From the NCBI GenBank assembly GCA_016839955.1, contig JAEOTI010000374.1:1-14994 (forward strand): DNA of 14,994 nucleotides, in the 5' to 3' direction. Position 1 is the stretch's first letter. Every line of letters starts with the position of its first letter. A program made the position numbers and the translations under genes. Below, piece by piece: positions 1 through 7,651 of this stretch. Under the pieces are notes generated by a model. The model did no database searches. It had not been told where the DNA came from and saw only the letters and a list, made by a program, of their open reading frames with translations. Source of the DNA: Candidatus Hodarchaeota archaeon. Its GTDB lineage: Archaea; Asgardarchaeota; Heimdallarchaeia; Hodarchaeales; YT1-057.

Positions 1-332
1 ACTCCACAAAGAGTGTAGTTACTAGTAGGATTTGGCCAGCCACCTATACGCCCCTTAATTGTAATAGAATCACCAGGAACAACAGTTCCAGCACTGACTG
101 CACTCTCGTCTTCATAAGCTAAATCACCCGGACCACCTTGCAAAAGTACAAGATCAGGTCTTCCATCTTTGGATAGAATCGAACCAAAACTATCCAACCC
201 GTATTGAGGAAACTTAAATTTACTGGGATGGAAGTCGGTAAAGTCATTTTCATCAGTATTGGTAGGTGGTTTTAGCACGCTGAGCGGGATTACAATAAGA
301 ATAATGACTACAAGGGCGTAGACAGCTTTCAT
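1..332 (-). CDS. Membrane-anchored or secreted protein of unknown function (3'-truncated by window edge)
   Basis: The frame is open from an ATG at base 332 down to base 1, giving about 110 residues; the C-terminus lies outside the window. The protein starts MKAVYALVVIILIVIPLSVL, a short positively charged end followed by about 17 hydrophobic residues, which reads as a signal anchor or uncleaved signal peptide. A polar segment follows, with DLVLLQGGPGDLAYEDESAV near residues 56-75 and a Gly/Pro-rich stretch (GRIGGWPNPTSN). The start is supported by a GGAG Shine-Dalgarno motif (bases 342-345) nine bases upstream. I do not recognise a family. The most I can infer is a membrane-tethered extracellular protein. 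It is divergent to the next gene across a 419-base gap. Confidence 0.6.
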   Translation of the reverse strand, partial: MKAVYALVVIILIVIPLSVLKPPTNTDENDFTDFHPSKFKFPQYGLDSFGSILSKDGRPDLVLLQGGPGDLAYEDESAVSAGTVVPGDSITIKGRIGGWPNPTSNYTLCG

Positions 333-751
333 CAGTTCAAGCTCCAGGCTGCAATGAACTACGACGTCAATCAATCACTCATTAATTAAATGTACTCTCA
401 ATTCTTGAATTGTATCTTTATCTTAATGTTTTATAAGAGCAATCTAATGATTATCTTAAGGTTGTATAACTTAACTCAAAGAGATTTCCTTCTTATTTCA
501 GGTTTATTATTTACATTAGCCTAATTATTACAAATTCTGTAAATAAATTACGAAGATCCTTATAATGAAATTAAAAATAATTCCTCAACAATTGTATTAT
601 CAAAACTTGAGGAATGGTACAACTAAAATAAAAAATCTGAAAGATATCAAAAGATTGGGATTGTAAACAGACTGAAATTTTATCAAATAATATTCTCAGT
701 TAGCTTTCCAAAAAAAGTAGCACCCCTCAACCATTCAGGATGTCTTAGATC
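333..751. other. AT-rich divergent intergenic region
   Basis: This 419-base gap separates divergent genes, and I find no convincing coding frame in it. It holds a TATA-like TTATAAAA on the minus strand (about 430-438) and a TTTAATTAA on the minus strand (about 383-391), either of which could serve the left gene. A perfect 9-bp inverted repeat at 580-615 is listed separately. A TATA-like run near 676-690 could serve the TPR-like gene. The promoter calls are by eye only. Confidence 0.4.
580..615. repeat. Perfect 9-bp inverted repeat
   Basis: The arms ATTCCTCAA (580-588) and TTGAGGAAT (607-615) are exact reverse complements separated by 18 bases. The repeat lies about 137 bases upstream of the TPR-like gene in non-coding DNA. 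It could be a stem-loop in a leader RNA or a two-half-site protein-binding site; the sequence alone does not decide. Confidence 0.5.
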
Positions 752-1501
752 ATGTTCAAAAAAAGCAAAATAAAAAAAGCTGAAGAAGCTTTGCAATCGG
801 GAGAAGAAAAACTCAAACATGGTAAATATCAGGGAGCTGCAAAAGACTATGGAATCGCTCAGAGTCTTTTTGAAAAAGCAAAAGAAGTAAAGAAATCCCG
901 ATTTGCTGAAGCATGGTCTAAATTATGTGATGGTCAAGTCCATCTTAGTAATCGAACATATATCGAAGCTATGAAAGCATTTGGTCGAGCGAACACTATT
1001 TTTTCTAGAGATGGCCACCAAGAAGAAGCTGTTCAAGCAAGAGTTGGTCAAGCAGCCGCTCAAGAAGGTATTGCTAAAGAAAAGGCGTCTAATGGGAAAT
1101 TTATTGAATCTGCTAGGCTTTATGAAACAGCAGGAGCGTCCTATCAAAATGCTGGTCTCGAACAAGAAGCAGCGAAAGCAAGGGCACGTTCTTTTGTTCA
1201 ACGAGCCGCAGCTTCTCAAGATGACTTCCAAAAAGCGGAATTTCTGAATGAGGCTGTAAGAGAATTTCGAAAAGGCAAAGAACACTCTTTGCTTGTAGAA
1301 GGACATGCCTATTTCTACAAAGGGCGATCCTTGATTAATGTAAAAGTTGAAAATGCTATTGACAATCTTGCACGTGCTGCTGAGGCTTATAAAAAAGCAG
1401 GGGCGGATGTTCAAGTTACAAAAGTTCGTGAGTTATTAGAAGAATTAGCAGTTCAGGTTAAAACAAAACCAGATGAATATGAACGAAAAAGACCCTATTA
1501 G
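752..1501 (+). CDS. TPR-like / SNAP-like alpha-helical repeat protein
   Basis: The 249-residue soluble protein is almost wholly helical and rich in Ala, Lys, Glu and Gln. Repeated helical hairpins with the spacing of tetratricopeptide-type repeats are visible: GKYQGAAKDYGIAQSLFEKA (residues 24-43), RTYIEAMKAFGRANTIF (68-84), GKFIESARLYETAGASYQNA (117-136) and ENAIDNLARAAEAYKKAG (202-219). Each places small residues and aromatics where TPR helices pack. No signal peptide or membrane segment is seen, and the C-terminus is basic and charged. TPR proteins are protein-binding scaffolds; the YxxAGxxYxxAG pattern also recalls alpha-SNAP-type repeats, but that is weak resemblance and not a family assignment. 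The ATG at 752 has a poor AGGAT-like motif about 10 bases upstream. It is followed by a 164-base gap and is probably monocistronic. Confidence 0.7.
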   Translation: MFKKSKIKKAEEALQSGEEKLKHGKYQGAAKDYGIAQSLFEKAKEVKKSRFAEAWSKLCDGQVHLSNRTYIEAMKAFGRANTIFSRDGHQEEAVQARVGQAAAQEGIAKEKASNGKFIESARLYETAGASYQNAGLEQEAAKARARSFVQRAAASQDDFQKAEFLNEAVREFRKGKEHSLLVEGHAYFYKGRSLINVKVENAIDNLARAAEAYKKAGADVQVTKVRELLEELAVQVKTKPDEYERKRPY

Positions 1502-1622
1502 CCTATGATGATAAATATTTTTTTGATCAGATTTTGAAAGGATAATCGACAGGCGGTCTGAGGCGATAGAGTCACTATTATTTAACTCGATTGACTTAAT
1601 AAATGAAAAACATGGTTTGCAG

Positions 1623-1631
1623 GTTTATAAG
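1623..1631 (+). promoter_or_regulatory. Putative TATA box of cofE
   Basis: The sequence GTTTATAAGAG, centred about 40 bases upstream of the cofE ATG (1666), matches an archaeal TATA element. Transcription would be expected to begin about 25 bases downstream, near 1652, leaving a leader of roughly 15 bases. This is inferred from spacing only. Confidence 0.4.
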
Positions 1632-1665
1632 AGGCTCTTTTAATCATTTTTTCTTGTAGAAGTTT

Positions 1666-2415
1666 ATGGTGACCTTATTGAATGTTAACATATTTCCTAT
1701 CCCAAATTTTCCTATTATAAAGGAAAACGATGATATTGTAGAGGTTTTACTAAAATTTCAAGATTTTAAAGATGGTGATATCCTTGTCATCGCGCATACA
1801 ATAATTTCCCGTTCAGAAAAAAGGTCAGTTTCTCTTTCTGGAGTTAAACCTTCTATTTTTGCTGAAAAATACGCAAAAAATGGCGACAAAGATCCGCGTC
1901 AGGTTGAACTCGTTTTACGTGAAGCTCAACGTATAATCCGTATGAGTGATACTGTTTTAATCACAGAAACCTGTCATGGATTTGTGTGTGCAAATAGTGG
2001 AGTCGATCGATCAAATTCAGAAGGGGATACTGCAGTTTTACTACCTATTGATCCTGATGCTTCAGCTCAAAAATTATTCAAGAAATTAGTTGAAAAAACC
2101 GGTTTAAAAATTGGAATAATTATATCAGACACCTTTGGTCGACCATTTAGAGTAGGTACAGTAAATGTAGCCATTGGAATTGCTGGTGTAATGGCTCTGG
2201 AAGATTTTCGTGGAAAAAAGGATCTTTTTGGAAAAGAATTACTAAGTACTATTGTTGCGAGAGCAGACGAGTTAGCTGCAGCCGCAGGATTGGTAATGGG
2301 ACAAGCAGATGAGGGAACTCCAATAGTAGTCATTCGCGGAGCATCAAAGTTCCTAGGTGAGGGGAAATCAGCTGAGTTAGTTAGAGAACCATCTCAAGAT
2401 CTTTTTAGATCCTAA
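1666..2415 (+). CDS. cofE: Coenzyme F420-0:L-glutamate ligase
   Basis: CofE adds L-glutamate residues to F420-0 using GTP, giving the gamma-glutamyl tail of the deazaflavin cofactor F420. The 249-residue length is typical of the archaeal enzyme. Clear family blocks are HGFVCANSGVDRSN (residues 104-117), SDTFGRPFRVGTVNVAIG (154-171) and DELAAAAGLVMGQADEGTP (201-219), which carry the acidic and polar metal- and GTP-binding residues of the family. The ATG at 1666 is preceded by a TATA-like box and no obvious Shine-Dalgarno motif. The neighbour mch starts 61 bases downstream on the same strand; F420 and methanopterin chemistry are used together in archaeal C1 metabolism, so co-expression is plausible. 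No missing key block is apparent. Confidence 0.95.
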   Translation: MVTLLNVNIFPIPNFPIIKENDDIVEVLLKFQDFKDGDILVIAHTIISRSEKRSVSLSGVKPSIFAEKYAKNGDKDPRQVELVLREAQRIIRMSDTVLITETCHGFVCANSGVDRSNSEGDTAVLLPIDPDASAQKLFKKLVEKTGLKIGIIISDTFGRPFRVGTVNVAIGIAGVMALEDFRGKKDLFGKELLSTIVARADELAAAAGLVMGQADEGTPIVVIRGASKFLGEGKSAELVREPSQDLFRS

Positions 2416-2464
2416 AAGAAAAACTGAATAATACGGGAAATTCCGCATTTATCAAACAAACGAC

Positions 2465-2469
2465 GGAGG
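2465..2469 (+). promoter_or_regulatory. Strong Shine-Dalgarno site of mch
   Basis: GGAGG lies seven bases before the mch ATG (2477), an ideal match to the archaeal 16S rRNA 3' end. It fixes the start of mch. Confidence 0.75.
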
Positions 2470-2476
2470 AATAAAC

Positions 2477-3466
2477 ATGAACCTTAATGAAAATGCCTGG
2501 AAAGTCGTACAAAGTTTATTAGATAATGCAGAGAACTTAAAAATCGACTATAAGGAAGACCATGGCATTACAATAATTGATGCGGGAATTTCAGTTCCCG
2601 GAAGCATTGAAGCGGGAATTCTAATCACTAAAGTATGTCTTGGGGGTTATGGGACAATAAATGTTGATGCTAATGACACAAGGTTCAATTCACTTGGAAA
2701 AATAGATGTAACTATTGAAGAAAATCCCGCTATACCTACTCTTGCATCCCAATTTGCAGGTTGGAGAATAAAGCGAAAATACACAGCGATAAAAGATGGG
2801 AAAGAAAAAGAAAAGACTTATTTTGCAATGGGTAGTGGACCAGCTCGAAGTATCCCAAAAGAACCTAAAGATCTCTATGAAAAGCTAAATTACGGTGAAA
2901 CAGCAGCTAAAGCTTCCTTAATTCTTGAAACATCAAAATTTCCTCCAAAAGAGGCAATAAATTACATCCTAGAAAAAACACATGTTACTCCTGAGAATTT
3001 AGCAGTAATTTGTGCCCCCACAAATTGTCTCGTTGGAAGTATTCAAATTGCAGGTAGGATCGTTGAAACGGCAATTCATAAGGCAAAAGAAGTTGGTCTT
3101 GATCCCCTCAAGATTATCCATGGTGAAGGAACCGCACCAATCGCCCCAATCGCAAAAGATCCAACTGTTGCTATGGGCATAACCAATGATGCTATTATTT
3201 ATCATGGAGAAGTACAATTGACGACTACAGGCATATCTGATGAATTTTTGGCAGAAATTTGTCCAAAGACTGCATCAGACTCATCACGGGATTATGGTCG
3301 ACCATTCTACGACATTTTCAAAGAGGCAAACTTTGACTTCTTTAAAATCGATGCGGGCTTATTTGCTCCAGCCAAAATTACATTCTTAAATAGAGACACT
3401 AGTGTTAAGCACAAATCTGGAAAATTAAACCCCGATGTTCTCATGGAAGCCTTTAAAGCCGCTTAG
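2477..3466 (+). CDS. mch: Methenyltetrahydromethanopterin cyclohydrolase
   Basis: Mch interconverts 5,10-methenyl-H4MPT and formyl-H4MPT in the archaeal C1 branch (methanogenesis, its reverse, or the H4MPT Wood-Ljungdahl pathway). At 329 residues it is close to the usual 315-325. The N-terminal block ITIIDAGISVPGSIEAG (residues 31-47) followed by CLGGYGTI, the central YFAMGSGPARSI block, the block APTNCLVGSIQIAGRIVETA and HGEGTAPIAPIAKDPTVAMG are characteristic of the family. The start has a strong GGAGG site. Presence next to cofE suggests the cell uses methanopterin- and F420-linked C1 metabolism, though mch alone does not show methanogenesis and no mcr genes are in this window. Confidence 0.95.
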   Translation: MNLNENAWKVVQSLLDNAENLKIDYKEDHGITIIDAGISVPGSIEAGILITKVCLGGYGTINVDANDTRFNSLGKIDVTIEENPAIPTLASQFAGWRIKRKYTAIKDGKEKEKTYFAMGSGPARSIPKEPKDLYEKLNYGETAAKASLILETSKFPPKEAINYILEKTHVTPENLAVICAPTNCLVGSIQIAGRIVETAIHKAKEVGLDPLKIIHGEGTAPIAPIAKDPTVAMGITNDAIIYHGEVQLTTTGISDEFLAEICPKTASDSSRDYGRPFYDIFKEANFDFFKIDAGLFAPAKITFLNRDTSVKHKSGKLNPDVLMEAFKAA

Positions 3467-3495
3467 ACGAAAAATAAGTTCATATAAGTTTAGAT

Positions 3496-4707
3496 TTGGA
3501 AGAGAAATTTGTGGACTCAATTACCATTCTCCTTTTTTTAGCGATTGGATGGATGTTAGCGTTTATAATTACAAGAGGTTCCGGTTATAAAGTTCGTAAT
3601 CCAGAAATTGGATTAGGATTTGCCTTATTTCGAACAACCCGATTAAACAATTTTATTTCTAAGATTACAGAGAAAGGTAGACGTTTTTGGAAGGGATTTT
3701 TTGATATTGGAGTTGTTGCTTCAATCGGTATAATGCTAGTCGGTTTAATTTTATTAACTTTCAACCTTCCTGCGTTTTTTTTTAAAGAAGAAGAATCTCC
3801 GGCAGTGGGTGTGGCTCCCGTTATTCCTGGAATCACAGTTTCATTTTCTAGTCTTCCATATTTTATTATCGCCATTGCAATCGGAGCAGCAGTCCATGAA
3901 CTCTGCCATGGAATCGCTGCTTTGAATGAAAAAATTCCTTTGAAAAGCACTGGAATTTTCTTATTTTTGTTATTCTTTGGTGCTTTTGTGGAACCTAAGG
4001 AAGAAGAATTAAAGAATAGTTCCCGACGATCACGATTACGGATTTATGCTGCGGGAGGCTTAGCAAATCTAATTGTGACGTATTTATTCATTATTATTTT
4101 GATTTTACCGTTTTTTTTCTCATTGGCAATAGGTTGGGGATATAAGACAGACTCTAGTGGAGTTCTTATTACTGAAGTGGTTGAAGACTCCCCTGCAGAC
4201 AAAGTAGGTATTGGAACAGATTGGATTATCAAAAAAGTTGCTGCACCAAACCAAAGCCAGACAATTTTCTCTATTCAAGATACCCAAGACTTAAGGGATG
4301 CGCTTTCTAATGTAAAAATTAACGATTCAGTGCAACTTTGGTTTAAAGAACATGAGCCAGTATTTTTAATCGCAAAAAAGCTTGATAAAGACGACGATAG
4401 CGATAAAGGGTATATTGGAATTCGCTCTTTCAATTTTTATGAGCCAATTCTTCCTCTTCCTCTTTCCCTTCCCTATCATATGTATATGGTTCTTGTATAC
4501 ATCGTATTCATCAATCTCATGTTGGCTCTTTTCAATCTACTCCCAATTCCTTTCCTTGATGGTGATAGAATTGTGGAAACTTTGTTAGAAGGAAAAGGAG
4601 AGAAAGGAGTGGTTATACATAAATGGATTCGAATCTCTGCATTATCTATCCTTCTTCTTAATATGCTGTTAACTTTTGTAACTGGTGGATGGGTGATCCA
4701 AGCATAG
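3496..4707 (+). CDS. Site-2-type intramembrane zinc metalloprotease (M50 family) with PDZ-like domain
   Basis: This polytopic membrane protease of 403 residues would cleave substrates within or near the membrane. Zinc-ligand motif HELCH is at residues 134-138 inside a hydrophobic helix (122-142), and the third-ligand motif NLLPIPFLDG is at 347-356 in the C-terminal helix, both hallmarks of M50. Further hydrophobic segments lie at about 9-25, 72-96, 153-165, 186-214 and 378-395. Between them, residues about 222-298 (GVLITEVVEDSPADKVGIG onward) look like a PDZ domain. The frame can start at TTG 3496; a GTG at 3511 is an alternative, since a TATA-like ATATAAG at 3482-3488 would put transcription start near it as a leaderless mRNA. 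Substrate is unknown. It may be co-transcribed with mch, 29 bases upstream. Confidence 0.9.
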   Translation: MEEKFVDSITILLFLAIGWMLAFIITRGSGYKVRNPEIGLGFALFRTTRLNNFISKITEKGRRFWKGFFDIGVVASIGIMLVGLILLTFNLPAFFFKEEESPAVGVAPVIPGITVSFSSLPYFIIAIAIGAAVHELCHGIAALNEKIPLKSTGIFLFLLFFGAFVEPKEEELKNSSRRSRLRIYAAGGLANLIVTYLFIIILILPFFFSLAIGWGYKTDSSGVLITEVVEDSPADKVGIGTDWIIKKVAAPNQSQTIFSIQDTQDLRDALSNVKINDSVQLWFKEHEPVFLIAKKLDKDDDSDKGYIGIRSFNFYEPILPLPLSLPYHMYMVLVYIVFINLMLALFNLLPIPFLDGDRIVETLLEGKGEKGVVIHKWIRISALSILLLNMLLTFVTGGWVIQA

Positions 4708-5019
4708 GCTAAATACCTCTAGCAATCCATTTGTTTTCATTAGATGCCATCCATTCGCCCGTTACTGAGGCAATTCCCTGATAAAATCAGTTTATTTTTA
4801 TTTTTCTAAATTAAAAAGATTGAATTCCCTTTTTTTTCTATTAATAGCGATGAAGTTAAAGGCAATGCTGAGTAAAAGAAATCCAAAGGAAAAAAAGAAC
4901 ATTAAGACTTTAGGAAAGGATATGTTCCCTTTAATTTCTAATTAGGGAAGAAATGACCTTCCCATGAATACTAGATTATAATTTTTTAGAGATTTTAAAT
5001 TTTTACTTAGTCAGGAGTT
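4708..5019. other. Intergenic region between protease gene and dnaG
   Basis: This 312-base AT-rich gap has no supported gene. It holds a hairpin plus T-rich tract at 4778-4806 (listed separately), a T8 run near 4830, and TATA-like runs around 4973-4981 and 4990-5000 that could serve dnaG. A 31-codon frame at 4850-4945 was considered and rejected. Confidence 0.4.
4778..4806 (+). terminator. Hairpin with T-rich tract, possible terminator
   Basis: CTGATAAAATCAG (4778-4790) forms a 5-bp stem with a 3-base loop and is followed directly by a T-rich run (TTTATTTTTATTTTTC). Archaeal termination relies mainly on U-tracts, so the T-rich part may matter more than the small stem. It lies about 70 bases after the protease stop codon. 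Confidence 0.35.
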
Positions 5020-5277
5020 ATGATTATTTTGGCAGAAGATACATTAGATGTTAGTACGACAAAATACTTGATCCACTGCAAGTTCGTAATCAGCGGAGTT
5101 GCAGAACGCTCTGATGTTATTGGAGCTGTCTTTGGTCAAACTGAAGGACTCCTAGGAGATGGATTAGATCTTCGAGAGCTTCAAAAGACTTCCCGTATTG
5201 GTAGAATCGTTGTAAAATTGCAATATGATAAAGCTAAAAGACGAACTACGGGAATAGTTATTTACCTTCATCATTAG
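5020..5277 (+). CDS. dnaG: DnaG-type primase, N-terminal part (frame broken)
   Basis: The 85-residue frame encodes the conserved start of archaeal Dna[54 protein letters not shown]. It then runs out of frame after TGIVIY (Tyr82, codon at 5263-5265) and stops at 5275-5277, adding only LHH. In the family the next residues are P-S-S/N-L-D-R-V-E-T, and exactly these ([24 protein letters not shown]) are read from base 5265 in the -1 frame. One missing C beside 5265, or reading one base twice, restores a continuous protein of about 428 residues, the normal size. Archaeal DnaG has a Toprim domain and associates with the exosome. An AGGAG motif five bases before the ATG supports the start. Confidence 0.85.
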   Translation: MIILAEDTLDVSTTKYLIHCKFVISGVAERSDVIGAVFGQTEGLLGDGLDLRELQKTSRIGRIVVKLQYDKAKRRTTGIVIYLHH

Positions 5278-6305
5278 ACCGAGTTGAAACAGCTGTTCTT
5301 GCATCAAGCCTTGAAACTGTTGATAGAGTTGGACCATGTATTGCTAAGGTTCAGCTTATTAAAATTGAAGATGTTCGGGAGTCCAAACGACAGAACATAA
5401 TCAATCGTGCCTCTATCATACTAAAGAGTTGGGAAAGAGAAGTAACACCAGAATCAGTCTCCATCATTGATGAAGTTCTTCGTTCTGCTCGAACTAGTGT
5501 GATCAGGAAGTATGGACCAGAAAGTTTACCCGCAGGACCAGGTATCGAAGAAAGTGATAGCTTAATCATTGTAGAAGGTCGGGCAGATGTACTAAATCTC
5601 CTTCGACATGGTTTTCGGAATTGTATAGCTGTTGAGGGAACCAGTATTCCGAAAACAGTGATCAGTTTGAGTGAACAAAGGATTTCTACTGCCTTCTTGG
5701 ATGGTGATAGAGGAGGAGAGTTAATTCTGAAAGAACTTCTAGAAGTAGCAGATATTGATTATGTTGCTAGAGCTGCCGAAGGAAGAGAAGTAGAAGAATT
5801 ATCAGGTAAAGAGGTCCTTAAAACTCTTAGAAATAAAGTTCCTGTTGAACAAATACTAAAGGAATTAGAGATAGACCATACAATTCCTTATAAGCAGACT
5901 CCCTTGATTGAAAAGCAAAAAGAGATATTGATTGACAATAATTTTAACGAAGAAGTTGATAGCGAAGATCTAGAGATTTCTCTACGGAGTAAAGAAGGAG
6001 AATGGGATTCAAAAGAAGGTGAAAAACCTTCGATTCCGAGTGAAATACAAGAAAGGATAAACGAGCTTGAACCTCGTGAAGCAATTCTTGTTGACCAAAA
6101 TTATAAAATAACAACAAGAGTGCCAGTTTCTAATCTGAGGATAACGCTTCAAAATACAGAAAAAATTCATGGTGCCGTTTTTGATGGAATTCTCACACAA
6201 AGACTTGTCGATGTGGCTCAAGAACAAGGTCTGAAATTCTTAGCAGGCGCGAAAGTTGGAGAATTGACTAAAAAGCCGACAGAATTGGATATTTACAAAT
6301 TTTAA
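5265..6305 (+). CDS. dnaG: DnaG-type primase, Toprim and C-terminal part (continuation in the -1 frame)
   Basis: Reading from 5265 gives 346 residues with no ATG, GTG or TTG codon before GTG 5499, so this is not an independent gene beginning at the junction. Counted from 5499, the Toprim domain shows the catalytic Glu in [10 protein letters not shown] (Glu26) and the metal-binding DxD in [10 protein letters not shown] (Asp68, Asp70). The C-terminal block [20 protein letters not shown] followed by [11 protein letters not shown] is the archaeal DnaG signature. An internal start at GTG 5499 would drop about 78 conserved residues. Both halves look under normal protein constraint with no other lesion, so a sequencing or assembly error is the first explanation, a recent mutation the second, and recoding the least likely. 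Confidence 0.9.
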   Translation, partial: PSSLDRVETAVLASSLETVDRVGPCIAKVQLIKIEDVRESKRQNIINRASIILKSWEREVTPESVSIIDEVLRSARTSVIRKYGPESLPAGPGIEESDSLIIVEGRADVLNLLRHGFRNCIAVEGTSIPKTVISLSEQRISTAFLDGDRGGELILKELLEVADIDYVARAAEGREVEELSGKEVLKTLRNKVPVEQILKELEIDHTIPYKQTPLIEKQKEILIDNNFNEEVDSEDLEISLRSKEGEWDSKEGEKPSIPSEIQERINELEPREAILVDQNYKITTRVPVSNLRITLQNTEKIHGAVFDGILTQRLVDVAQEQGLKFLAGAKVGELTKKPTELDIYKF

Positions 6306-6335
6306 TTTACGATGAAGGTTTGAATAAGCTTTAAG

Positions 6336-6650
6336 GCTGTGGCCTTGTTACCCCTATCACACTAACGCCTAATATCACAATATAGGCTGACGCCTTATCC
6401 TCTACTAGGTTCTCTCGTGGGGGGAGATGATTTTCAGACCACAACCACTGGTCGTGTGGGACTTATGGGTTGACCCTGCTTCATTGAATGATCACTCGAT
6501 CTATCTCTGGCGAGGGCCCGTCATCTGTTCCTTCGCACTATAAAAGCGGAATTTCGACCAGAGGCTCCAGTGTCGCCAGAACCTTGCACATGCAATCACA
6601 AGTCATGCTGCCCTCGAGGTCTGGCATGTACCTTTCATCACCACTCAATG
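6336..6650. ncRNA. Candidate structured non-coding RNA, family not identified
   Basis: Between dnaG and the RPA32-like gene the base composition jumps to just over half G+C (32 of 60 in 6421-6480) in an otherwise AT-rich genome, and self-complementary pairs are dense. Visible helices: GCCT 6367-6370 with AGGC 6384-6387, extended by AT pairs; GACCA 6437-6441 with TGGTC 6449-6453; GCGAGGG 6510-6516 with CCTTCGC 6530-6536 (7 bp, one G-T); CCAGAACCT 6576-6584 with AGGTCTGG 6617-6624 (8 bp, one bulged A). GGGTTGACCC (6467-6476) is also palindromic. Size (about 315 bases) and style fit a stable RNA such as RNase P or SRP RNA, but I could not find the hallmark RNase P GAGGAAAGTCC and ACAGAA blocks or the SRP helix-8 GGAAG...AGCAG motif on either strand. 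Strand is undecided; a TATA-like AATTATACTT on the minus strand (about 6663-6672) slightly favours minus. Confidence 0.45.
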
Positions 6651-6792
6651 TTTATTCACTCTCAAGTATAATTGTTGTGTTATATCATCTATTCTTCACT
6701 AAGTTAAACAGAAAATTAAGGTGATTATTGATTTTATTGCTTTTAGGTAAATAAAATCTTATACAATGACAAAATAACTATTAGATGGATCT

Positions 6793-7464
6793 TTAATCTT
6801 CAATATAGCGGTAACGTTCAGGTCGGGGTTCAGAAATTTTTCCGTTCATCAAAAGCTCAAAAATTGCGTCTTCAAATTCATTTTCAGTTACATTTGGATA
6901 TTTTGAACGAAGTTCTGCATATGTTACTCCTTTTTTGTCCTTATCTAAAGATCTAATAAGCTCCTCAAGATTGTTTTTTAAATCCGTAATACTCGGAAAG
7001 GAAATTTCAACCCCATTAGGGATTTTTTCCGGTATTGGTCTAAATATTTCAAGTCTATGGATCAATTCACGATGGTAACGTATAACTGGGGAAATCACTT
7101 CGGGTTGAACAAACCATTGTGTATCCCCTTCATCTGACCTCGATGAACGCAGAGTTCCAACGATTTCTACCATTTGACCCTCTTTTATATTCTTTAATAG
7201 GTTACTCCAGGATTTCAAAAGGATCGCACCAGATCCATCTTCACAATGACATTGTATGAAATTTCCTTTTGTTCCCTCGGTTTTATTAGTTATTATTCCC
7301 ATTATTCGTATTCTAGAAATAATACAGCCATTTTTTAATTGCAGTCGTCCAAAAGTTCTCTCTTCTCCTGTTTTCTGATCCGTAAAAGATTCTTGAATCA
7401 ATAACCCTTGTAAGTCGCCTATTTTAATACGATTAGCAGTATTACGAGGTCTTAGAAAACTCAA
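6793..7464 (-). CDS. RPA32-like single-stranded DNA-binding protein (OB fold plus winged helix)
   Basis: The 223-residue protein has an OB-fold region (about residues 48-125) with SRIRIMGIITNKTEGTKGNF, then CEDGSGAILLKSWS and EGQMVEIVGTLR, in the strand order of RPA-type OB folds. After a linker comes a C-terminal domain (about 160-220; TYAELRSKYPNVTENEFEDA, then FELLMNGKISEPRPERYRYI) that reads as a winged helix. OB then winged helix is the layout of eukaryotic RPA32 and of the archaeal RPA32-like partner. It would bind single-stranded DNA in replication and repair, probably with a larger RPA subunit not in this window. The start is TTG 7464, with a GGAG motif (7476-7479) 11 bases upstream; an in-frame stop at 7489-7491 excludes earlier starts. 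Confidence 0.8.
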   Translation of the reverse strand: MSFLRPRNTANRIKIGDLQGLLIQESFTDQKTGEERTFGRLQLKNGCIISRIRIMGIITNKTEGTKGNFIQCHCEDGSGAILLKSWSNLLKNIKEGQMVEIVGTLRSSRSDEGDTQWFVQPEVISPVIRYHRELIHRLEIFRPIPEKIPNGVEISFPSITDLKNNLEELIRSLDKDKKGVTYAELRSKYPNVTENEFEDAIFELLMNGKISEPRPERYRYIED

Positions 7465-7520
7465 AATTACAAAAACTCCAGAAATATTCTAACTCAAAAA
7501 AGATATACTCTCTACTACCT

Positions 7521-7530
7521 TATTTATATA
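7521..7530 (-). promoter_or_regulatory. TATA box of the RPA32-like gene
   Basis: Read on the minus strand the sequence is TTTGTATATAAATAAGG, a close match to an archaeal TATA element. Transcription would begin near 7500, leaving a leader of about 36 bases that contains the GGAG ribosome-binding motif. Confidence 0.5.
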
Positions 7531-7628
7531 CAAAACTCATTAAGTTGGTCAGTTTATTATTTTCGTCCTTTATAGGTCTTCTTATCAACTAATGAAAGAG
7601 CAAAGTCTTTATATTTTTTAAAATAACG

Positions 7629-7651
7629 TTGGTTTCTAAAAGGAAAACCAA
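7629..7651. repeat. Inverted repeat in divergent promoter region
   Basis: Arms TTGGTTT (7629-7635) and AAACCAA (7645-7651) are exact reverse complements with a 9-base spacer. The repeat lies about 100 bases behind the minus-strand TATA box and about 100 bases before the plus-strand TATA-like element. It could be an operator or a hairpin; arms of 7 bp can also arise by chance in AT-rich DNA. Confidence 0.35.

Noticed and set aside
4740..4790. C/D-box-like guide RNA
   Set aside because: CTGA and TGATAAA look like D' and C' boxes, but no proper RTGATGA box C and final D box frame them; the hairpin plus T-tract explains the segment better.
4850..4945. 31-codon open frame before dnaG
   Set aside because: It is very short, Lys-rich, lacks a Shine-Dalgarno site and matches no family I know.
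5255..5280. Programmed -1 frameshift in dnaG
   Set aside because: The codons ATT-TAC-CTT do not form a canonical slippery heptamer and re-pairing one base back would be poor; a single missing base explains it more simply.
6336..6650. Definite assignment as RNase P RNA or SRP RNA
   Set aside because: Neither the RNase P GAGGAAAGTCC/ACAGAA pair nor the SRP helix-8 GGAAG and AGCAG motif could be found on either strand, so the family is left open.
6488..6724. 78-codon plus-strand open frame
   Set aside because: It lies within the candidate structured RNA, has Ser/Arg-rich low-information sequence and no family resemblance or ribosome-binding site.
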